A DNA stretch of 64,000 nt from Jiella flava (GCF_017349315.1 NZ_JAFMPP010000002.1:1-64000); one strand, 5' to 3'; positions 47,170-57,354 are shown, numbered from the stretch's first letter. The notes: generated by a model from the letters alone, not told the origin. Translations and numbers: made by a program.

Positions 47170-48351
47170 TCATGCTCCGCGAAGGGGGGCGGTGATCGGG
47201 ATCATGTCGGCGCGGCCTTCAAGTGCCTCGAACAGGGCGGCGTCGGTGCCGGTCATGAAGCATTGCACGTTAAGCGCAGCGACGAGGTCGAAGAGCGCCG
47301 CCCGGCGACCGGGGTCGAGATGGGCCGCCACTTCGTCGAGGAGCAGGATCGGCCGGAAGCCGGACACCCTCGCGACAAGCTGGGCGTGGGCGAGCACCAG
47401 ACCGATCAGCAGCGCTTTCTGTTCGCCCGTCGAGGCGAGGGCGGCCGGCATCGCCTTGGCGGCGAAGAACACTGACAGATCGGCGCGGTGGGCGCCCGTG
47501 CGGGTGCGGCCGGCGGCCCGGTCAAGGCCGCGTGACCGCTTCAGCGCCAGGCGCACGGCCTCTTCGGTCTCGACGGCGGGGCGCGAAAATTCGATGTCGT
47601 CATAGCCCGAGGACAAGGCAAGACGGGCGACCGGAAACGGACTCATCCCGGCCACTGCGGCGATCATATCGTCTACCAGGCGGACGAGTTCAGCCCTGGC
47701 GATCGCCATTGCGACGCCGAGTTCTGCCATCTGGGCCTCCAGGCCGGAGAGCCAGACGTCGTCCACTCGATCCTCGCATAACAACTTGTTGCGCGATCGC
47801 ATGGCGCGCTCGTAGTCGCTCGCGCGGCGGCCATGGGCGGGATCGACGGCGAGCACCATGCGATCGAGAAAGCGCCGGCGGTCACCCGCGGGGCCGGTAA
47901 ACAGGCCGTCCATGGCCGGGGTCAGCCAGAGGACGCGGCAGATGTCGAGCAATTCCTCGGCGGTCTTGACGGTGGTCTCGTCGATCCGCAGCAAGCGGCC
48001 GGAGAGGGCGTTCTGGCCGGGCGCAAGTCGCGATTCAACCACAATATCGGCGTCGTTGCTGGTCATCGAGGCCCGGATGAAAAATCCGCCGCTGCCATCC
48101 TTCCGGGCCATGTCGCCATAGGTCGATCGGCGAATGCCGCGCCCCGGCGACAGCAGCGAGATCGCCTCGAGGAGGTTCGTCTTGCCGGCGCCATTGTCGC
48201 CGTGAAAGGCGACGAAGGAGCTGTCGAAGGCAAGATCCAACCGCGCGTGATTGCGAAAGTCGCCAAGCCGCAGTCCGGTCACACGGGTTGCGCCCGGCGC
48301 CACGGAAGCCGACGCCTCCCGATTGAGAGAAAGGTCTGCCGGCGCCGTCAC
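47170..48351 (-). CDS. recF: DNA replication and repair protein RecF
   Basis: The product has 393 residues, an SMC-like ATPase that helps load RecA at gaps. Walker A is FHGDNGAGKTNLLEAISLLS, and the signature and Walker B region STGEQKALLIGLVLAHAQLV leads to ILLLDEVAAHLDPGRR. The start is GTG 48351, overlapping the dnaN stop (GTGA), so translation is coupled to dnaN. The length is normal. Confidence 0.94.
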   Translation of the reverse strand: MTAPADLSLNREASASVAPGATRVTGLRLGDFRNHARLDLAFDSSFVAFHGDNGAGKTNLLEAISLLSPGRGIRRSTYGDMARKDGSGGFFIRASMTSNDADIVVESRLAPGQNALSGRLLRIDETTVKTAEELLDICRVLWLTPAMDGLFTGPAGDRRRFLDRMVLAVDPAHGRRASDYERAMRSRNKLLCEDRVDDVWLSGLEAQMAELGVAMAIARAELVRLVDDMIAAVAGMSPFPVARLALSSGYDDIEFSRPAVETEEAVRLALKRSRGLDRAAGRTRTGAHRADLSVFFAAKAMPAALASTGEQKALLIGLVLAHAQLVARVSGFRPILLLDEVAAHLDPGRRAALFDLVAALNVQCFMTGTDAALFEALEGRADMIPITAPLRGA

Positions 48352-49472
48352 ACCCGCATCGGCATCAGGACGTAGAGTGTCGTCGCATCGCCACCGTCCC
48401 GAATCAAGGTCGGCGAGCCCGGATCGGCCAGCATGAAGACCGAGCTTTCGCCGGAAAGCTGACTGGTGATGTCGAGGAGATAGCGGGCGTTGAAGCCGAT
48501 CTCGATGTCGTCGGCCTCATAGGTGACGGCGAGCTCTTCGGTCGCCGTGCCGCTGTCGGGCGAATTGACCGTCAACATCAGCTGGCCCGAGGACAAGGCC
48601 AGCTTCACCGCGCGGCCGCGCTCGGAGGAAATCGTCGACACTCGGTCGACCGCTTCCGAGAAGCTCTGCCGGTCGAGGCTGAGTTCCTTATCGTTGTTCT
48701 GCGGAATGACGCGCTGATAGTCCGGGAAGGTGCCGTCGATCAGCTTGGAGGTCATCACCACCGCACCGATGGTGAAGCGGATCTTCGAATCCGACAATTC
48801 GATCGCGATGGTCTCGTCGTCCTCACAATCGTTGAGGAGTTTTTGCACCTCGCCGACGGTCTTGCGCGGGACGATGATCCCCGGCATGCCCTCGGAGCCG
48901 GACGGCGCCGTCACCTCGGCACGGGCGAGGCGGTGACCGTCGGTCGCCACGGCCCGCAGCGACAGGTCGCTGCCGACCTCGGCGGTGTGGAGATAGATGC
49001 CGTTCAGATAATACCGGGTCTCTTCGGTCGAGATGGCGAACTGGGTGCGCTCGATCAGCCGCAACAGCTGCGCCGCCTCCAGCGTAAAGCTGTGGCTGAG
49101 GCTGCCGGCGGTGATGTCCGGAAAATCGGCTTCCGGCAGGCATTGCAGGCGGAAGTTCGAGCGACCGGATGAGACGGTCATCTGCGTTCCCTCGCCGTTG
49201 GTCGCAAGCTTGACCTCGGACCCGTCCGGCAACTTGCGCACGATGTCGTAGAGCAGATGGGCGGGGACGGTCGTCGCGCCAGCCTCCTCGGCCACCGCCT
49301 GGACGTCCTCGGTGATCTCGATATCGAGATCGGTCGCCTTCAGCCGCATGCCGGCATCCTCGGTGCGCACCAGGACGTTCGAGAGGATCGGAATCGTGTT
49401 GCGCCGTTCAACCACGCGATGCACGTGAGACAGCGACTTCAGGAGGTTCGAACGCTCGATAATGATACGCAT
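48348..49472 (-). CDS. dnaN: DNA polymerase III sliding clamp subunit beta
   Basis: The product has 374 residues and forms the ring clamp that tethers polymerase III to DNA. MRIIIERSNLLKSLSHVHRV and NTIPILSNVLV open it, RAVATDGHRLARAEV is the conserved middle, and it ends TTLYVLMPMRV. The start is ATG 49472, the family start; the 38-residue extension is rejected. It lies 181 bases downstream of dnaA and overlaps recF by 4 bases. Confidence 0.97.
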   Translation of the reverse strand: MRIIIERSNLLKSLSHVHRVVERRNTIPILSNVLVRTEDAGMRLKATDLDIEITEDVQAVAEEAGATTVPAHLLYDIVRKLPDGSEVKLATNGEGTQMTVSSGRSNFRLQCLPEADFPDITAGSLSHSFTLEAAQLLRLIERTQFAISTEETRYYLNGIYLHTAEVGSDLSLRAVATDGHRLARAEVTAPSGSEGMPGIIVPRKTVGEVQKLLNDCEDDETIAIELSDSKIRFTIGAVVMTSKLIDGTFPDYQRVIPQNNDKELSLDRQSFSEAVDRVSTISSERGRAVKLALSSGQLMLTVNSPDSGTATEELAVTYEADDIEIGFNARYLLDITSQLSGESSVFMLADPGSPTLIRDGGDATTLYVLMPMRV

Positions 49473-49653
49473 GAGGTCTGCCGTTCCATTCGGTCCCGGT
49501 GGCGCGCGCCAGCCGGACGGGACCCGTGTTCTTAGTGGCAACATGCCGCCTTGGAAAGGGTAAGGCGGCGCAGCGGAACCCCACAAAGAGCACCGCGCGA
49601 GCTGGTTTTCAACAGTCTATAACGGGAAGAGGCAAACGAGGCGCCGCAAGCGC

Positions 49654-51219
49654 CTATTCTTCGATCATCCGCCGGATCAGATCGAGCTCGTTGGAGAAGG
49701 TTTCGTCCTTCGAACGCTCGCCTTCGATCTTGCGCACGGCGTGCAGCACCGTGGTATGATCACGCCCGCCGAAGCGCCGGCCGATCTCCGGCAGAGAGCG
49801 CGGCGTCATGGTCTTGGCGAGATACATGGCGATCTGGCGCGGCCGCACGATCGTCTTGGTCCGCCGAGAGGAGAGCAGATCCGTCCGGGTCACGTTGTAG
49901 TGACGCGAGACGAATTTCAAAATGTCCTCGATCCGCACCTTGCGCTCGACATTGGCGCGGGTGAGCTGGTTAAGGAGATCTTCCAGATGCTCCTTCGACA
50001 ACGGCTGGCCGAGCGAATGGCGGAAAGCGATCTGGTTGAAGGCGCCTTCGAGGTCGCGGCCGGAGCCGGCGACGCGCTTGGCGATCGTGTCGATCATGTG
50101 ATCGGGCATCGTGAAGGTCGTGTCTTCGGCGCGCATGGCGGCGGCCCGGCTTTCGAGAATCGCCTTGCGCATCGGATAGTCTGGCACGCCGATTTCGAGG
50201 GTAATGCCGTTGGCGAGCCGCGAGCGCACCCGCGGGTCGAGCGATTCGAGTTCGGCTGCCGGCCGATCGGCGGCGCAGATCACCTGCTTGGCCGAATCGA
50301 TCAGGGCGTTGAGCAGGTGGCAGAACTCCTGCTGGATCGATTTGCCCTGCAGGAACTGGGTGTCGTCGATGATCAGGATATCGATGCCCCGCAACGTCTC
50401 TTTCAGATCGAGCGCCCGGTTGTCCCGAATGGCGGCCGCAAAGCGCCACATGAAATATTCGGCGGTCAGATAGACGACGCGCGGCTTATCCGGCCGACGC
50501 ACGGCGGCATTGGCGATCGCCTGCAGAAGATGGGTCTTGCCGAGGCCAACCGAGGCGTGAACGAAGAGAGGGTTGAAGCGCACCGAACCGGGGCCGTTTT
50601 CGGCCACCGCCTTGGCGGCGGCGAGCGCCACGCGGTTCGACGATCCCTCGACGAAATTCTCGAATTCATAGCGTGGATCGAGGGGCGAGCCGAAGTCCGG
50701 CGTGCCGGCGACGGTCAGTGGCGTCGCGGCGCTGACGGGGGCAAAGGTCGACGCCGGCTTTTCGGGCACGCGCGTCTCGCTCGCGACCGGTTTGGCCGAG
50801 CTTTCGGCCCGTCCGCCGATCCGGCTGGAGCGGATGGTCACGCCGCCGCCCCGCACGGCCGAGCGCACGGTCACGTCGACGCGCAGCGTGCCGGGCACCT
50901 CATCGGCGAAGATCGTCGTCAACAGCTCCAGATAATGAGACTGAATCCAGCTGCGCAGGAACGCGGTCGGAACGGAGATCTGGCACACGCCTTTGCCGAG
51001 GCTGTCGAGCTTCATGCGCTGGAACCAGCTCATGTAGATGTCCTGGCCGAGCTGAGCCTTCAAGCGGGCCTTCACGCGCTCGATCACCTCGCCCCGAGCC
51101 TCGTCGCCAGTCACCATATTCGCCCCGCCGTCCATGCCGTCGTTCCGGCGCGCTTCATGCTCGCCTTTCGGATGCCCCATCATACGATCCCCTGCGTTTA
51201 CGCCCGCCACACTCGTCAT
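49654..51219 (-). CDS. dnaA: Chromosomal replication initiator protein DnaA
   Basis: The product has 521 residues. Domain I has QLGQDIYMSWFQRMKLDS, a Pro/Ala-rich domain II follows, domain III has Walker A HASVGLGKTHLLQAIANA and Walker B IDILIIDDTQFLQGKS, and domain IV ends with the DnaA signature GGRDHTTVLHAVRKIE. ATG 51219 overlaps the rhodanese TGA (ATGA) and is preferred; a GTG at 51231 gives four more residues, and internal Met starts 13-35 residues later are also possible. It is transcribed toward dnaN-recF. Confidence 0.96.
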   Translation of the reverse strand: MTSVAGVNAGDRMMGHPKGEHEARRNDGMDGGANMVTGDEARGEVIERVKARLKAQLGQDIYMSWFQRMKLDSLGKGVCQISVPTAFLRSWIQSHYLELLTTIFADEVPGTLRVDVTVRSAVRGGGVTIRSSRIGGRAESSAKPVASETRVPEKPASTFAPVSAATPLTVAGTPDFGSPLDPRYEFENFVEGSSNRVALAAAKAVAENGPGSVRFNPLFVHASVGLGKTHLLQAIANAAVRRPDKPRVVYLTAEYFMWRFAAAIRDNRALDLKETLRGIDILIIDDTQFLQGKSIQQEFCHLLNALIDSAKQVICAADRPAAELESLDPRVRSRLANGITLEIGVPDYPMRKAILESRAAAMRAEDTTFTMPDHMIDTIAKRVAGSGRDLEGAFNQIAFRHSLGQPLSKEHLEDLLNQLTRANVERKVRIEDILKFVSRHYNVTRTDLLSSRRTKTIVRPRQIAMYLAKTMTPRSLPEIGRRFGGRDHTTVLHAVRKIEGERSKDETFSNELDLIRRMIEE

Positions 51220-51650
51220 CGCTGAAGCCACGGAAGCTCCTCAGCCTTCCACCCCGTCTTCTGTCCCCTGTGGCCATGGCCGTCCAGGGGGCCCTCGAAG
51301 CCGTCGAGAACATTGACGCACTGCGTATAGCCCGCCGCCGTCAGCGCCTTGGCGGCGGCGATCGACCGCACGCCGGAGCGGCAGAGCAAGAACAATGGCT
51401 TGTCCTTATCTGGCCCATCCGAGCCAAGCGCTGCCGTTACGCGATCCACGAAGTTCGGATCGACGGCCATGGAGGGAAAGCTCTGCCACTCGGTGAGGAT
51501 CGTCGACTTACCGAGGGGCGACAGGTCCGGAATGCCGACATAGGTCCATTCCGCGGCGGTGCGAACGTCGATCAGCGCGGCCCGGGGATCGTCCGCGAGG
51601 GCTGCCCAGCATTGTTGGGGGGTGACATCACCTGCATAGCCGTCCGCCAT
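51216..51650 (-). CDS. Rhodanese-like domain protein
   Basis: The product has 144 residues, a single rhodanese domain. RAALIDVRTAAEWTYVGIPD is the N-terminal motif, and FLLCRSGVRSIAAAKALTAA is the active loop with the sulfur-carrying Cys. It probably transfers sulfane sulfur, acceptor unknown. Its stop overlaps the dnaA ATG (ATGA), tying dnaA translation to it; this placement upstream of dnaA is seen in some Rhizobiales. Confidence 0.88.
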   Translation of the reverse strand: MADGYAGDVTPQQCWAALADDPRAALIDVRTAAEWTYVGIPDLSPLGKSTILTEWQSFPSMAVDPNFVDRVTAALGSDGPDKDKPLFLLCRSGVRSIAAAKALTAAGYTQCVNVLDGFEGPLDGHGHRGQKTGWKAEELPWLQR

Positions 51651-52270
51651 TCGTCTTCCTGTCGATAAACAAAAGTCATGAGAGCCGGCCGGCGATGTTG
51701 CGCGCCGGCAGCACTCTGGCTTCTTTTTTTAATTGGGATGCAGAAGCTAGAAAACGAAAGTCTCGGGAAAAACGGCGCCGAATTCCGCAGCCTCTATGGA
51801 AGCGTTGGATAACCGGACTTTTCCCCGCGCTTTGTCTCGCTCTGCCCTTGTCATGGTTGAACGTTACGAGACCGGGTCGGGCGGGGCAAGCCGACTCGCA
51901 GCGATTCCGAACGACTTGTCGTCCCTCTGTTGCGACTCTGACATCGGGGCGTCGAGAGAGCTCGGCGAAAATCCCTTATGGTGCGGTGGTTTTGGGACCG
52001 AGCAGCGAAAAGCCGGTGGAGCAAAAGAATAAATTTTGCAGAATTTGTGACAGCCCACTTGACTCAAAGGCTTGCGACGAAATGGTTAGCCGGCAATTTT
52101 AAGGAGTTCAGTGACCTCAAATAAGACAATGAAAAATATCATCTTTTTCTGACAATAAGGACATTCCGGGAACGTTCTTCCGGACGCTGGTGACAATCTG
52201 CCTGCTTGCCGCAGCGAATCGATTGAAGAACAGATTACAGATTGTTGATGATCATGGGCGCTGTCACGGA
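51651..52270. other. Intergenic region upstream of the rhodanese-dnaA operon
   Basis: These 620 bases should hold the promoter of rhodanese-dnaA-dnaN-recF. The part at 52020-52230 is more AT-rich. One DnaA-box-like sequence is seen (GTTATCCAAC on the minus strand, 51803-51812). No cluster of DnaA boxes is visible, so an origin here is not supported; a single box would fit DnaA autoregulation. The plus-strand frame at 51695-52102 lacks a ribosome site and resembles nothing. Confidence 0.5.
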
Positions 52271-52307
52271 ATCGAAAAAGCCCGGTCGATGACCGGGCTT
52301 TTTCGAT
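52271..52307. terminator. Perfect bidirectional intrinsic terminator after rpsT
   Basis: A 17-base arm (ATCGAAAAAGCCCGGTC), a GAT loop and the exact complementary arm make a perfect hairpin whose outer part supplies A/T tracts on both strands. It lies 20 bases beyond the rpsT stop and insulates rpsT from the rhodanese-dnaA operon. Confidence 0.92.
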
Positions 52308-52326
52308 AACTGAGATGGGGCCGCGG

Positions 52327-52596
52327 TCAGGCTTCGCCGATCGCCTTCACCCGGTGCGACAGGCGCGAAATCTTCCGCGACACCGTATTGCGGTGGAAGA
52401 CGCCCTTCGAGGCGGCGCGACGCATTTCAGGCTCGGCAACCCGGAACGCGGCGACGGCGGCATCCTTGTCACCGGCGGCGATTGCTTCCTCGACCTTGCG
52501 CAGGAAGGTACGAACGCGCGAGCGGCGGGCACCATTGATGGCCGTGCGGCGAGCGATCTTGCGCGTTGCCTTCTTGGCCGAAGGAGTGTTGGCCAT
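52327..52596 (-). CDS. rpsT: 30S ribosomal protein S20
   Basis: The product has 89 residues and binds 16S rRNA early in 30S assembly. [20 protein letters not shown] and the Ala/Arg/Lys-rich helices ending [15 protein letters not shown] are diagnostic. The start is ATG 52596. It has a strong sigma-70-type promoter, a leader of about 100 bases with a GC hairpin, and a perfect terminator. Confidence 0.97.
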   Translation of the reverse strand: MANTPSAKKATRKIARRTAINGARRSRVRTFLRKVEEAIAAGDKDAAVAAFRVAEPEMRRAASKGVFHRNTVSRKISRLSHRVKAIGEA

Positions 52597-52702
52597 TTTT
52601 GTCTCTCTTTTCTGACCGGACCGTGAAGCGCCGGCGACAACTAAAACGACGCGGCAGCGCAAAACAACAGGCGGCGCCCGAGAGACGCCGCCACGTGGCG
52701 CG

Positions 52703-52731
52703 CTTTATAAGCAGAGGGGGGTGTCGCGTCA
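52703..52731 (-). promoter_or_regulatory. Sigma-70-type promoter of rpsT
   Basis: On the minus strand, TTGACG (52726-52731), a 17-base spacer and TATAAA (52703-52708) form a near-consensus promoter. Transcription would start near 52696, giving a leader of about 100 bases. The leader begins with a GGCGGCG/CGCCGCC hairpin (52670-52691) that might have a regulatory role, as S20 is autoregulated in E. coli. Confidence 0.75.
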
Positions 52732-52861
52732 ACATCGTGAGGGCGGTTTCCAGCAAATCGTGATGCACGACGGGTGGAAATGCTTTGCCCGTCGGCTGGC
52801 GATTGATTGCCGGCGGGATCGGCTGTGTCGCCGATCCTGACCTCTGCCGCCCCCCTGCCGG

Positions 52862-53635
52862 TCAGCGATTTTTGAATTGCGGCGAGCGCTTCTGTACGAA
52901 GGCCTCCATGCCTTCGCTCTGATCTTCCGTCGCGAACAGCGCATGGAAGAGGCGGCGCTCGAACCGCAGGCCGTCCGAAAGCGGCACCTCGAAGGCGCGG
53001 TTGACGGCTTCCTTGGCGAGCATCACCGCCGGCAGAGAGAAATTGGCGATCTTGTCGGCGGTGCGCAGCGCCTCTTCGATCAGATCCGTCGCCGGCACGA
53101 TCCGCGAGACGAGGCCGCAGCGTTCCGCTTCCTGGACGTCCATCAGCCGGCCGGTGAGACACAGATCCATCGTCTTGGCCTTGCCGATCGAGCGGGCGAG
53201 CCGCTGGGTGCCCCCCATGCCCGGTATGACGCCGAGGGTGATCTCGGGCTGGCCGAACTTGGCGTTGTCGGCGGCAATCACGATGTCGCACATCAGCGCC
53301 ACCTCGCAGCCGCCGCCAAGGGCATAGCCGGCGACCGCAGCGATTGTCGGCTTGCGGAAGTTGCCGAGTGCTTCCCACTCTCCCCAAAGATCGATGCTGA
53401 GAGCGTCGGCGAATTCCATGTCCTGCATGTCTTTGATGTCGGCCCCGGCGGCGAACGCCTTTTCCGATCCGGTCAGCATCACCGCGCCGATTTTGGCCTC
53501 GCCTTGAAAGCTATGCAGCGCCTGAACGATCTCCCGCATCATCTGTTGGCTCAGCGCGTTCATCGCCTTCGGGCGGTTGAAGGTGATCAGACCGACGCGG
53601 CCGCGGGTCTCCACCTTGATCGTCTCGTAACTCAT
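52862..53635 (-). CDS. Enoyl-CoA hydratase/isomerase
   Basis: The product has 257 residues, a crotonase-fold enzyme that hydrates trans-2-enoyl-CoA in fatty-acid oxidation. Oxyanion-hole segments [16 protein letters not shown] and [20 protein letters not shown] are present. The catalytic Glu pair fits E in [10 protein letters not shown] and [20 protein letters not shown] 53635 is the family start. It is usually found between mutM and rpsT in Rhizobiales, as here. Confidence 0.92.
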   Translation of the reverse strand: MSYETIKVETRGRVGLITFNRPKAMNALSQQMMREIVQALHSFQGEAKIGAVMLTGSEKAFAAGADIKDMQDMEFADALSIDLWGEWEALGNFRKPTIAAVAGYALGGGCEVALMCDIVIAADNAKFGQPEITLGVIPGMGGTQRLARSIGKAKTMDLCLTGRLMDVQEAERCGLVSRIVPATDLIEEALRTADKIANFSLPAVMLAKEAVNRAFEVPLSDGLRFERRLFHALFATEDQSEGMEAFVQKRSPQFKNR

Positions 53636-53800
53636 GGTGCTCCAACGACTGATGTTCTCAATCAACGGGTGCGTGATGATCGATGCTCATGAGTGGCCGA
53701 TTGCACCGGCAAAGGCAATATCCGCTCACGGTCGCGTCCGGGCCTGGCCGACTCCGCACCACGCATCGTGTTTTGTGCCTGCTACTGAACGCACGGCGCG

Positions 53801-54694
53801 CTAACGCTGACAGACCGGACAATAGAAGGTCGAGCGGCCGGACTGAACGATGCGCTTCACGATGCCGCAGCAGCTCTTGCGCTGGCAAGGCTCGTCTTCG
53901 CGATCGTAGACGGCAAAGCGATGCTGGAAATAGCCAAGCGATCCGTCGGCTTGGCGATAGTCCCGCAAGGACGAGCCGCCAGCGGCGATGGCATCGGCGA
54001 TTGTCTCGCGGATGTGTTGCGCGAGCGCGTTCAAGCGCGTCGAGGCCGCGCCCTTGGCGGTGACCAGCGTGCCGGCCGCGCGGCGCGGTGACAGGCGGGC
54101 GCGCCAGAGCGCCTCGCAGACATAGATATTGCCGAGACCGGCGATGATCTTCTGATCGAGCAGCGCCGCCTTCAGCGGTGCCGTTCGTCCGGCAAAATGT
54201 GGCGCCAGCGCCGGACCGGACAGGGCGTTGCCGGTGGGCTCGATGCCGAGGCTGCGAAAATGCGGATGAGCCCCCAGATCGACGCGCTCGATCAGCGACA
54301 TGTAGCCGAACCGGCGGGGATCGTTAAAGATCACCGAAACCGGAACTCCCGAAGCGGCCTTCAGATCGAAGCAGACGTGATCGTGCAGGCGCTCTTGCGA
54401 GCGTTCACGGACGAAGACGCCGGGCAGGCTCGTGCCTCTCTGGCTCTCGATTCGGAATGAGCCGGACATGCCGAGATGCATGGCCAAGACCGTACCGCCT
54501 TCGAGATCGGCGAGAAGATATTTTGCCCGCCGCCCCAGCGCTTCGATCCGGCGACCGGCGAGGCGATCGGCAAATCGCTCCGGCAATGGAAAACGCAGAT
54601 CCGGCCGGCCGAGGATGACGCGCTCGATTCGCCCCCCCGCCATCACCGGCTCAAGGCCTCGGCGGACGGTCTCCACCTCTGGTAATTCCGGCAT
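53801..54694 (-). CDS. mutM: Formamidopyrimidine-DNA glycosylase
   Basis: The product has 297 residues and excises 8-oxoguanine and cuts the abasic site. The catalytic N-terminal Pro is in [18 protein letters not shown], the helix-two-turn-helix has [12 protein letters not shown], and the C-terminal zinc finger spans CQRKSCCG to [10 protein letters not shown]. It diverges from ubiE, with 173 bases between. Confidence 0.95.
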   Translation of the reverse strand: MPELPEVETVRRGLEPVMAGGRIERVILGRPDLRFPLPERFADRLAGRRIEALGRRAKYLLADLEGGTVLAMHLGMSGSFRIESQRGTSLPGVFVRERSQERLHDHVCFDLKAASGVPVSVIFNDPRRFGYMSLIERVDLGAHPHFRSLGIEPTGNALSGPALAPHFAGRTAPLKAALLDQKIIAGLGNIYVCEALWRARLSPRRAAGTLVTAKGAASTRLNALAQHIRETIADAIAAGGSSLRDYRQADGSLGYFQHRFAVYDREDEPCQRKSCCGIVKRIVQSGRSTFYCPVCQR

Positions 54695-54867
54695 TGTCGC
54701 TTAAGTCCTTCGATCGTATGCCTGCTCGACGTTTCGCCCCTTGGCGCGGCACGCGGAAGCCTTTAGGGCCTGTCGTGACGCATTCGCCTTGCGTCGGCCA
54801 GTGCCGCTCGCAAAGGGCGATCGCAATATCCGCATCGAGTCGATGCTTTTCAACGAAGGTGCTTGTC

Positions 54868-55647
54868 ATGTCGCAATCGCGCGTCACCGAAACCGGAGCC
54901 ATGGAAACGGCCTATGGTTTCGAGACCGTTGGTGGGGGCGGTGAGAAGCAGGAGCGCGTCAACGCAGTCTTCCACCGGGTCGCCGAGCGCTATGATCTGA
55001 TGAATGATTTGATGTCGGGCGGTCTGCACCGGGCCTGGAAGGCGGCGATGGTCGCCTGGCTGAGCCCGCCGCACCGACCTGAATACCGGTTCCTGGACGT
55101 TGCCGGCGGCACCGGCGACATCGCCTTTCGCATCATCGAAGCGACGCGGCGCCGGGCCCATGGCACCGTGCTCGACATCAATGCCTCGATGCTGGGCGTT
55201 GGCGCCGAGCGGGCGGTCAAGCGGCGCTTGTCGGACAATCTGAGCTTCGTCGAGGGCAATGCCGAAGATCTGCCGCTTCCGGACGACCATTTCGACGCCT
55301 ATACGATCGCCTTCGGCATCCGCAACGTGCCGCGGATCGCGACCGCGCTGAGCGAGGCCTACCGGGTGCTCAAGCCCGGCGGCCGTTTTCTGTGTCTGGA
55401 ATTTTCCGAAGTCGAACTGCCGATTCTCGACAAGATCTATGATCTCTGGTCGTTCAAGGCGATTCCGCGGATCGGCGAGATGGTGGCGCGTGATCGTCAG
55501 TCGTATGAATATCTCGTCGAATCGATCCGTCGCTTCCCCAGCCAGGCAAATTTTGCCGCAAGCATTCGCGAGGCCGGGTTCGAGCGGGTGGATTATCGCA
55601 ATCTCTCCGGCGGCATCGCTGCCATCCATTCCGGTTGGAAGCTTTAG
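54868..55647 (+). CDS. ubiE: Ubiquinone/menaquinone C-methyltransferase
   Basis: The product has 259 residues and is a SAM-dependent C-methyltransferase in ubiquinone synthesis. [20 protein letters not shown] and the SAM motif [15 protein letters not shown] are diagnostic, with [19 protein letters not shown] later. ATG 54868 is the family start, with AAGG upstream. Its TAG stop lies at the edge of a family-A repeat. It is grouped with ubiB. Confidence 0.95.
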   Translation: MSQSRVTETGAMETAYGFETVGGGGEKQERVNAVFHRVAERYDLMNDLMSGGLHRAWKAAMVAWLSPPHRPEYRFLDVAGGTGDIAFRIIEATRRRAHGTVLDINASMLGVGAERAVKRRLSDNLSFVEGNAEDLPLPDDHFDAYTIAFGIRNVPRIATALSEAYRVLKPGGRFLCLEFSEVELPILDKIYDLWSFKAIPRIGEMVARDRQSYEYLVESIRRFPSQANFAASIREAGFERVDYRNLSGGIAAIHSGWKL

Positions 55648-55749
55648 ACGGGAATGCGAGGATCCGGAATCGCCATTGCGCTCCCAGTCCTTGTTTTACC
55701 GCATGATGTGATCTGAAACGTCATGCAACTTTTCGGCATCATGCTCTAG
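55643..55749 (-). repeat. Dispersed palindromic repeat, family A, copy 2 (reversed)
   Basis: Its reverse complement (TAGAGCATGATGCCGAAAAG through CATCATGCGGTAAAACAA to GCATTCCCGTCTAAA) matches 311-417 along its length. It fills almost the whole ubiE-ubiB spacer and contains the ubiE stop codon, so any co-transcription of ubiE and ubiB would pass through it. Confidence 0.85.
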
Positions 55750-55770
55750 TCGGACCAAGCGAAAAGATCT

Positions 55771-57354
55771 GTGGCCAATCCCATCAACGGAACATTCGCG
55801 CTGGTCAGAGCCGCTTTCGTGCTGGCGCGAGAAGGCGTGTTCGGAGCATTCCCCGCCGAGGGGCTGCCGCCGGGCGCGGCGCTGCTGCATCGCCTGGCGC
55901 GGCTGATCGAGCGCAAGTCGATCGAAGAGCAGGACCGCTCCGACCGGCTGTCGCGGGCGCTGCATCGGCTCGGGCCCTCCTACGTCAAGCTTGGCCAATT
56001 CCTCGCCACCCGTCCCGACATCGTCGGCGCCGACATCGCCGCCGAACTCGGTGCGCTGCAGGACAAGGTACCGCCATTTCCGCGTGAGCAGGCGGTGGCG
56101 GAGATCGAAGTCACCCTTGGCCGGCCGATCGGCGAGCTGTTCCTCGACCTCGGCGAGGTGGTCGGTGCGGCCTCGATTGCGCAGGTCTACAAGGCGCGGG
56201 TGCGCGGCCGGGACGGGATCGAACGCTTTGCCGCCGTCAAGGTGATCCGGCCTGGCGTGCGTGGGCGGTTCCGCCGCGAACTCGACGCCTTTGCCTTCAT
56301 TGCCCGTTTCCTCGAACGCTTCGTCGCCTCCACCCGGCGGCTGCGTCCGGTGGCCGTCGTCGAGACGCTCACCCAGTCGACCCGCATCGAGATGGATCTT
56401 CGGCTGGAGGCGGCGGCGGCTTCGGAGATGGCCGAAAATGTCGCCTATGACAAAGGCTTCCGGGTTCCCGCGATCGACTGGGAGCGGACGGGCCGCGACG
56501 TCATCACCATGGAGTGGATCGACGGCATCAAGCTCAGCGATGTCTCGTCGGTGATCGCGGCCGGCCATGATGTCAAGAAGATCGGCGTCACCGTCGTGCA
56601 GTCCTTCCTGCGCCATGCCATGCGCGACGGCTTCTTCCACGCCGATATGCATCAGGGAAACCTGTTTATCGCGCCGGACGGCACGATCGTTGCCGTCGAT
56701 CTCGGGATCGTCGGTCGGCTGAGCCGCGACTCGAAGCGCTTTCTGGCGGAGATTCTTTACGGATTTATCCAGCGCGATTACCGGCGGGTGGCTGAGATTC
56801 ACTTCGAGGCCGGTTACGTGCCGCGAACCCAGGACGTCGCGAGCTTTGCCCAGGCGCTGCGGGCGATCGGCGAGCCGATCTACGGCCAGCCGGCCGAGAC
56901 GATTTCGATGGGGCACCTGCTGTCGCTGCTCTTCGAGGTGACGGAACTCTTCGACATGAAGACCCGGCCCGAACTGGTGCTTCTGCAAAAGACCATGGTC
57001 GTCGTTGAGGGCGTCGCGCGGAGCTTCGATCCGAAGTTCAACATGTGGGTGGCGGCCGAGCCAGTGGTCTCCGACTACATCATGAGCGAACTGGGCCCGG
57101 CGGCGAAGCTGCAGGAGGTGCGGGACGGGGTCGAGGCCGGGCTGAAGCTTCTGCGCAAGGCGCCGGAATTGGCGGCGGGGCTGGAAATTCTCGGCCGCGA
57201 GCTGCCCGAGCTGATCGAGAACGGCATCCGGCTGAATGACGATACGCTCATCGATCTCGTTCAGGATACCAAGGCGAGCATCATTCTCGGCCATGTCGAG
57301 CGCTGGGTGATCGCCGGCGCGCTCGTTGCGATCGCCGCGGCCCTGCTGTTCTGA
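55771..57354 (+). CDS. ubiB: Ubiquinone biosynthesis accessory kinase-like protein
   Basis: The product has 527 residues, an atypical (ABC1/COQ8-like) kinase-ATPase required for ubiquinone synthesis. The KxGQ motif is YVKLGQFLATRPDIVGADIA, nucleotide and metal motifs lie in GAASIAQVYKARV and FFHADMHQGNLF...VDLGIVGRL, and a hydrophobic C-terminal helix (VIAGALVAIAAALLF) anchors it in the membrane. The start is GTG 55771; no ATG is suitably placed. Confidence 0.94.
   Translation: MANPINGTFALVRAAFVLAREGVFGAFPAEGLPPGAALLHRLARLIERKSIEEQDRSDRLSRALHRLGPSYVKLGQFLATRPDIVGADIAAELGALQDKVPPFPREQAVAEIEVTLGRPIGELFLDLGEVVGAASIAQVYKARVRGRDGIERFAAVKVIRPGVRGRFRRELDAFAFIARFLERFVASTRRLRPVAVVETLTQSTRIEMDLRLEAAAASEMAENVAYDKGFRVPAIDWERTGRDVITMEWIDGIKLSDVSSVIAAGHDVKKIGVTVVQSFLRHAMRDGFFHADMHQGNLFIAPDGTIVAVDLGIVGRLSRDSKRFLAEILYGFIQRDYRRVAEIHFEAGYVPRTQDVASFAQALRAIGEPIYGQPAETISMGHLLSLLFEVTELFDMKTRPELVLLQKTMVVVEGVARSFDPKFNMWVAAEPVVSDYIMSELGPAAKLQEVRDGVEAGLKLLRKAPELAAGLEILGRELPELIENGIRLNDDTLIDLVQDTKASIILGHVERWVIAGALVAIAAALLF

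Noticed and set aside
49473-49653. dnaA-dnaN spacer as replication origin
   Set aside because: No DnaA boxes and no AT-rich unwinding stretch were seen; only short GC hairpins.
49741-51225. 494-residue plus-strand frame opposite dnaA
   Set aside because: Shadow of dnaA with no recognisable domain.
51695-52102. 135-residue plus-strand frame upstream of dnaA
   Set aside because: No ribosome site, no family resemblance and biased composition; it lies in a promoter region.
55696-57294. 532-residue minus-strand frame opposite ubiB
   Set aside because: Shadow frame; ubiB motifs are unambiguous on the plus strand.
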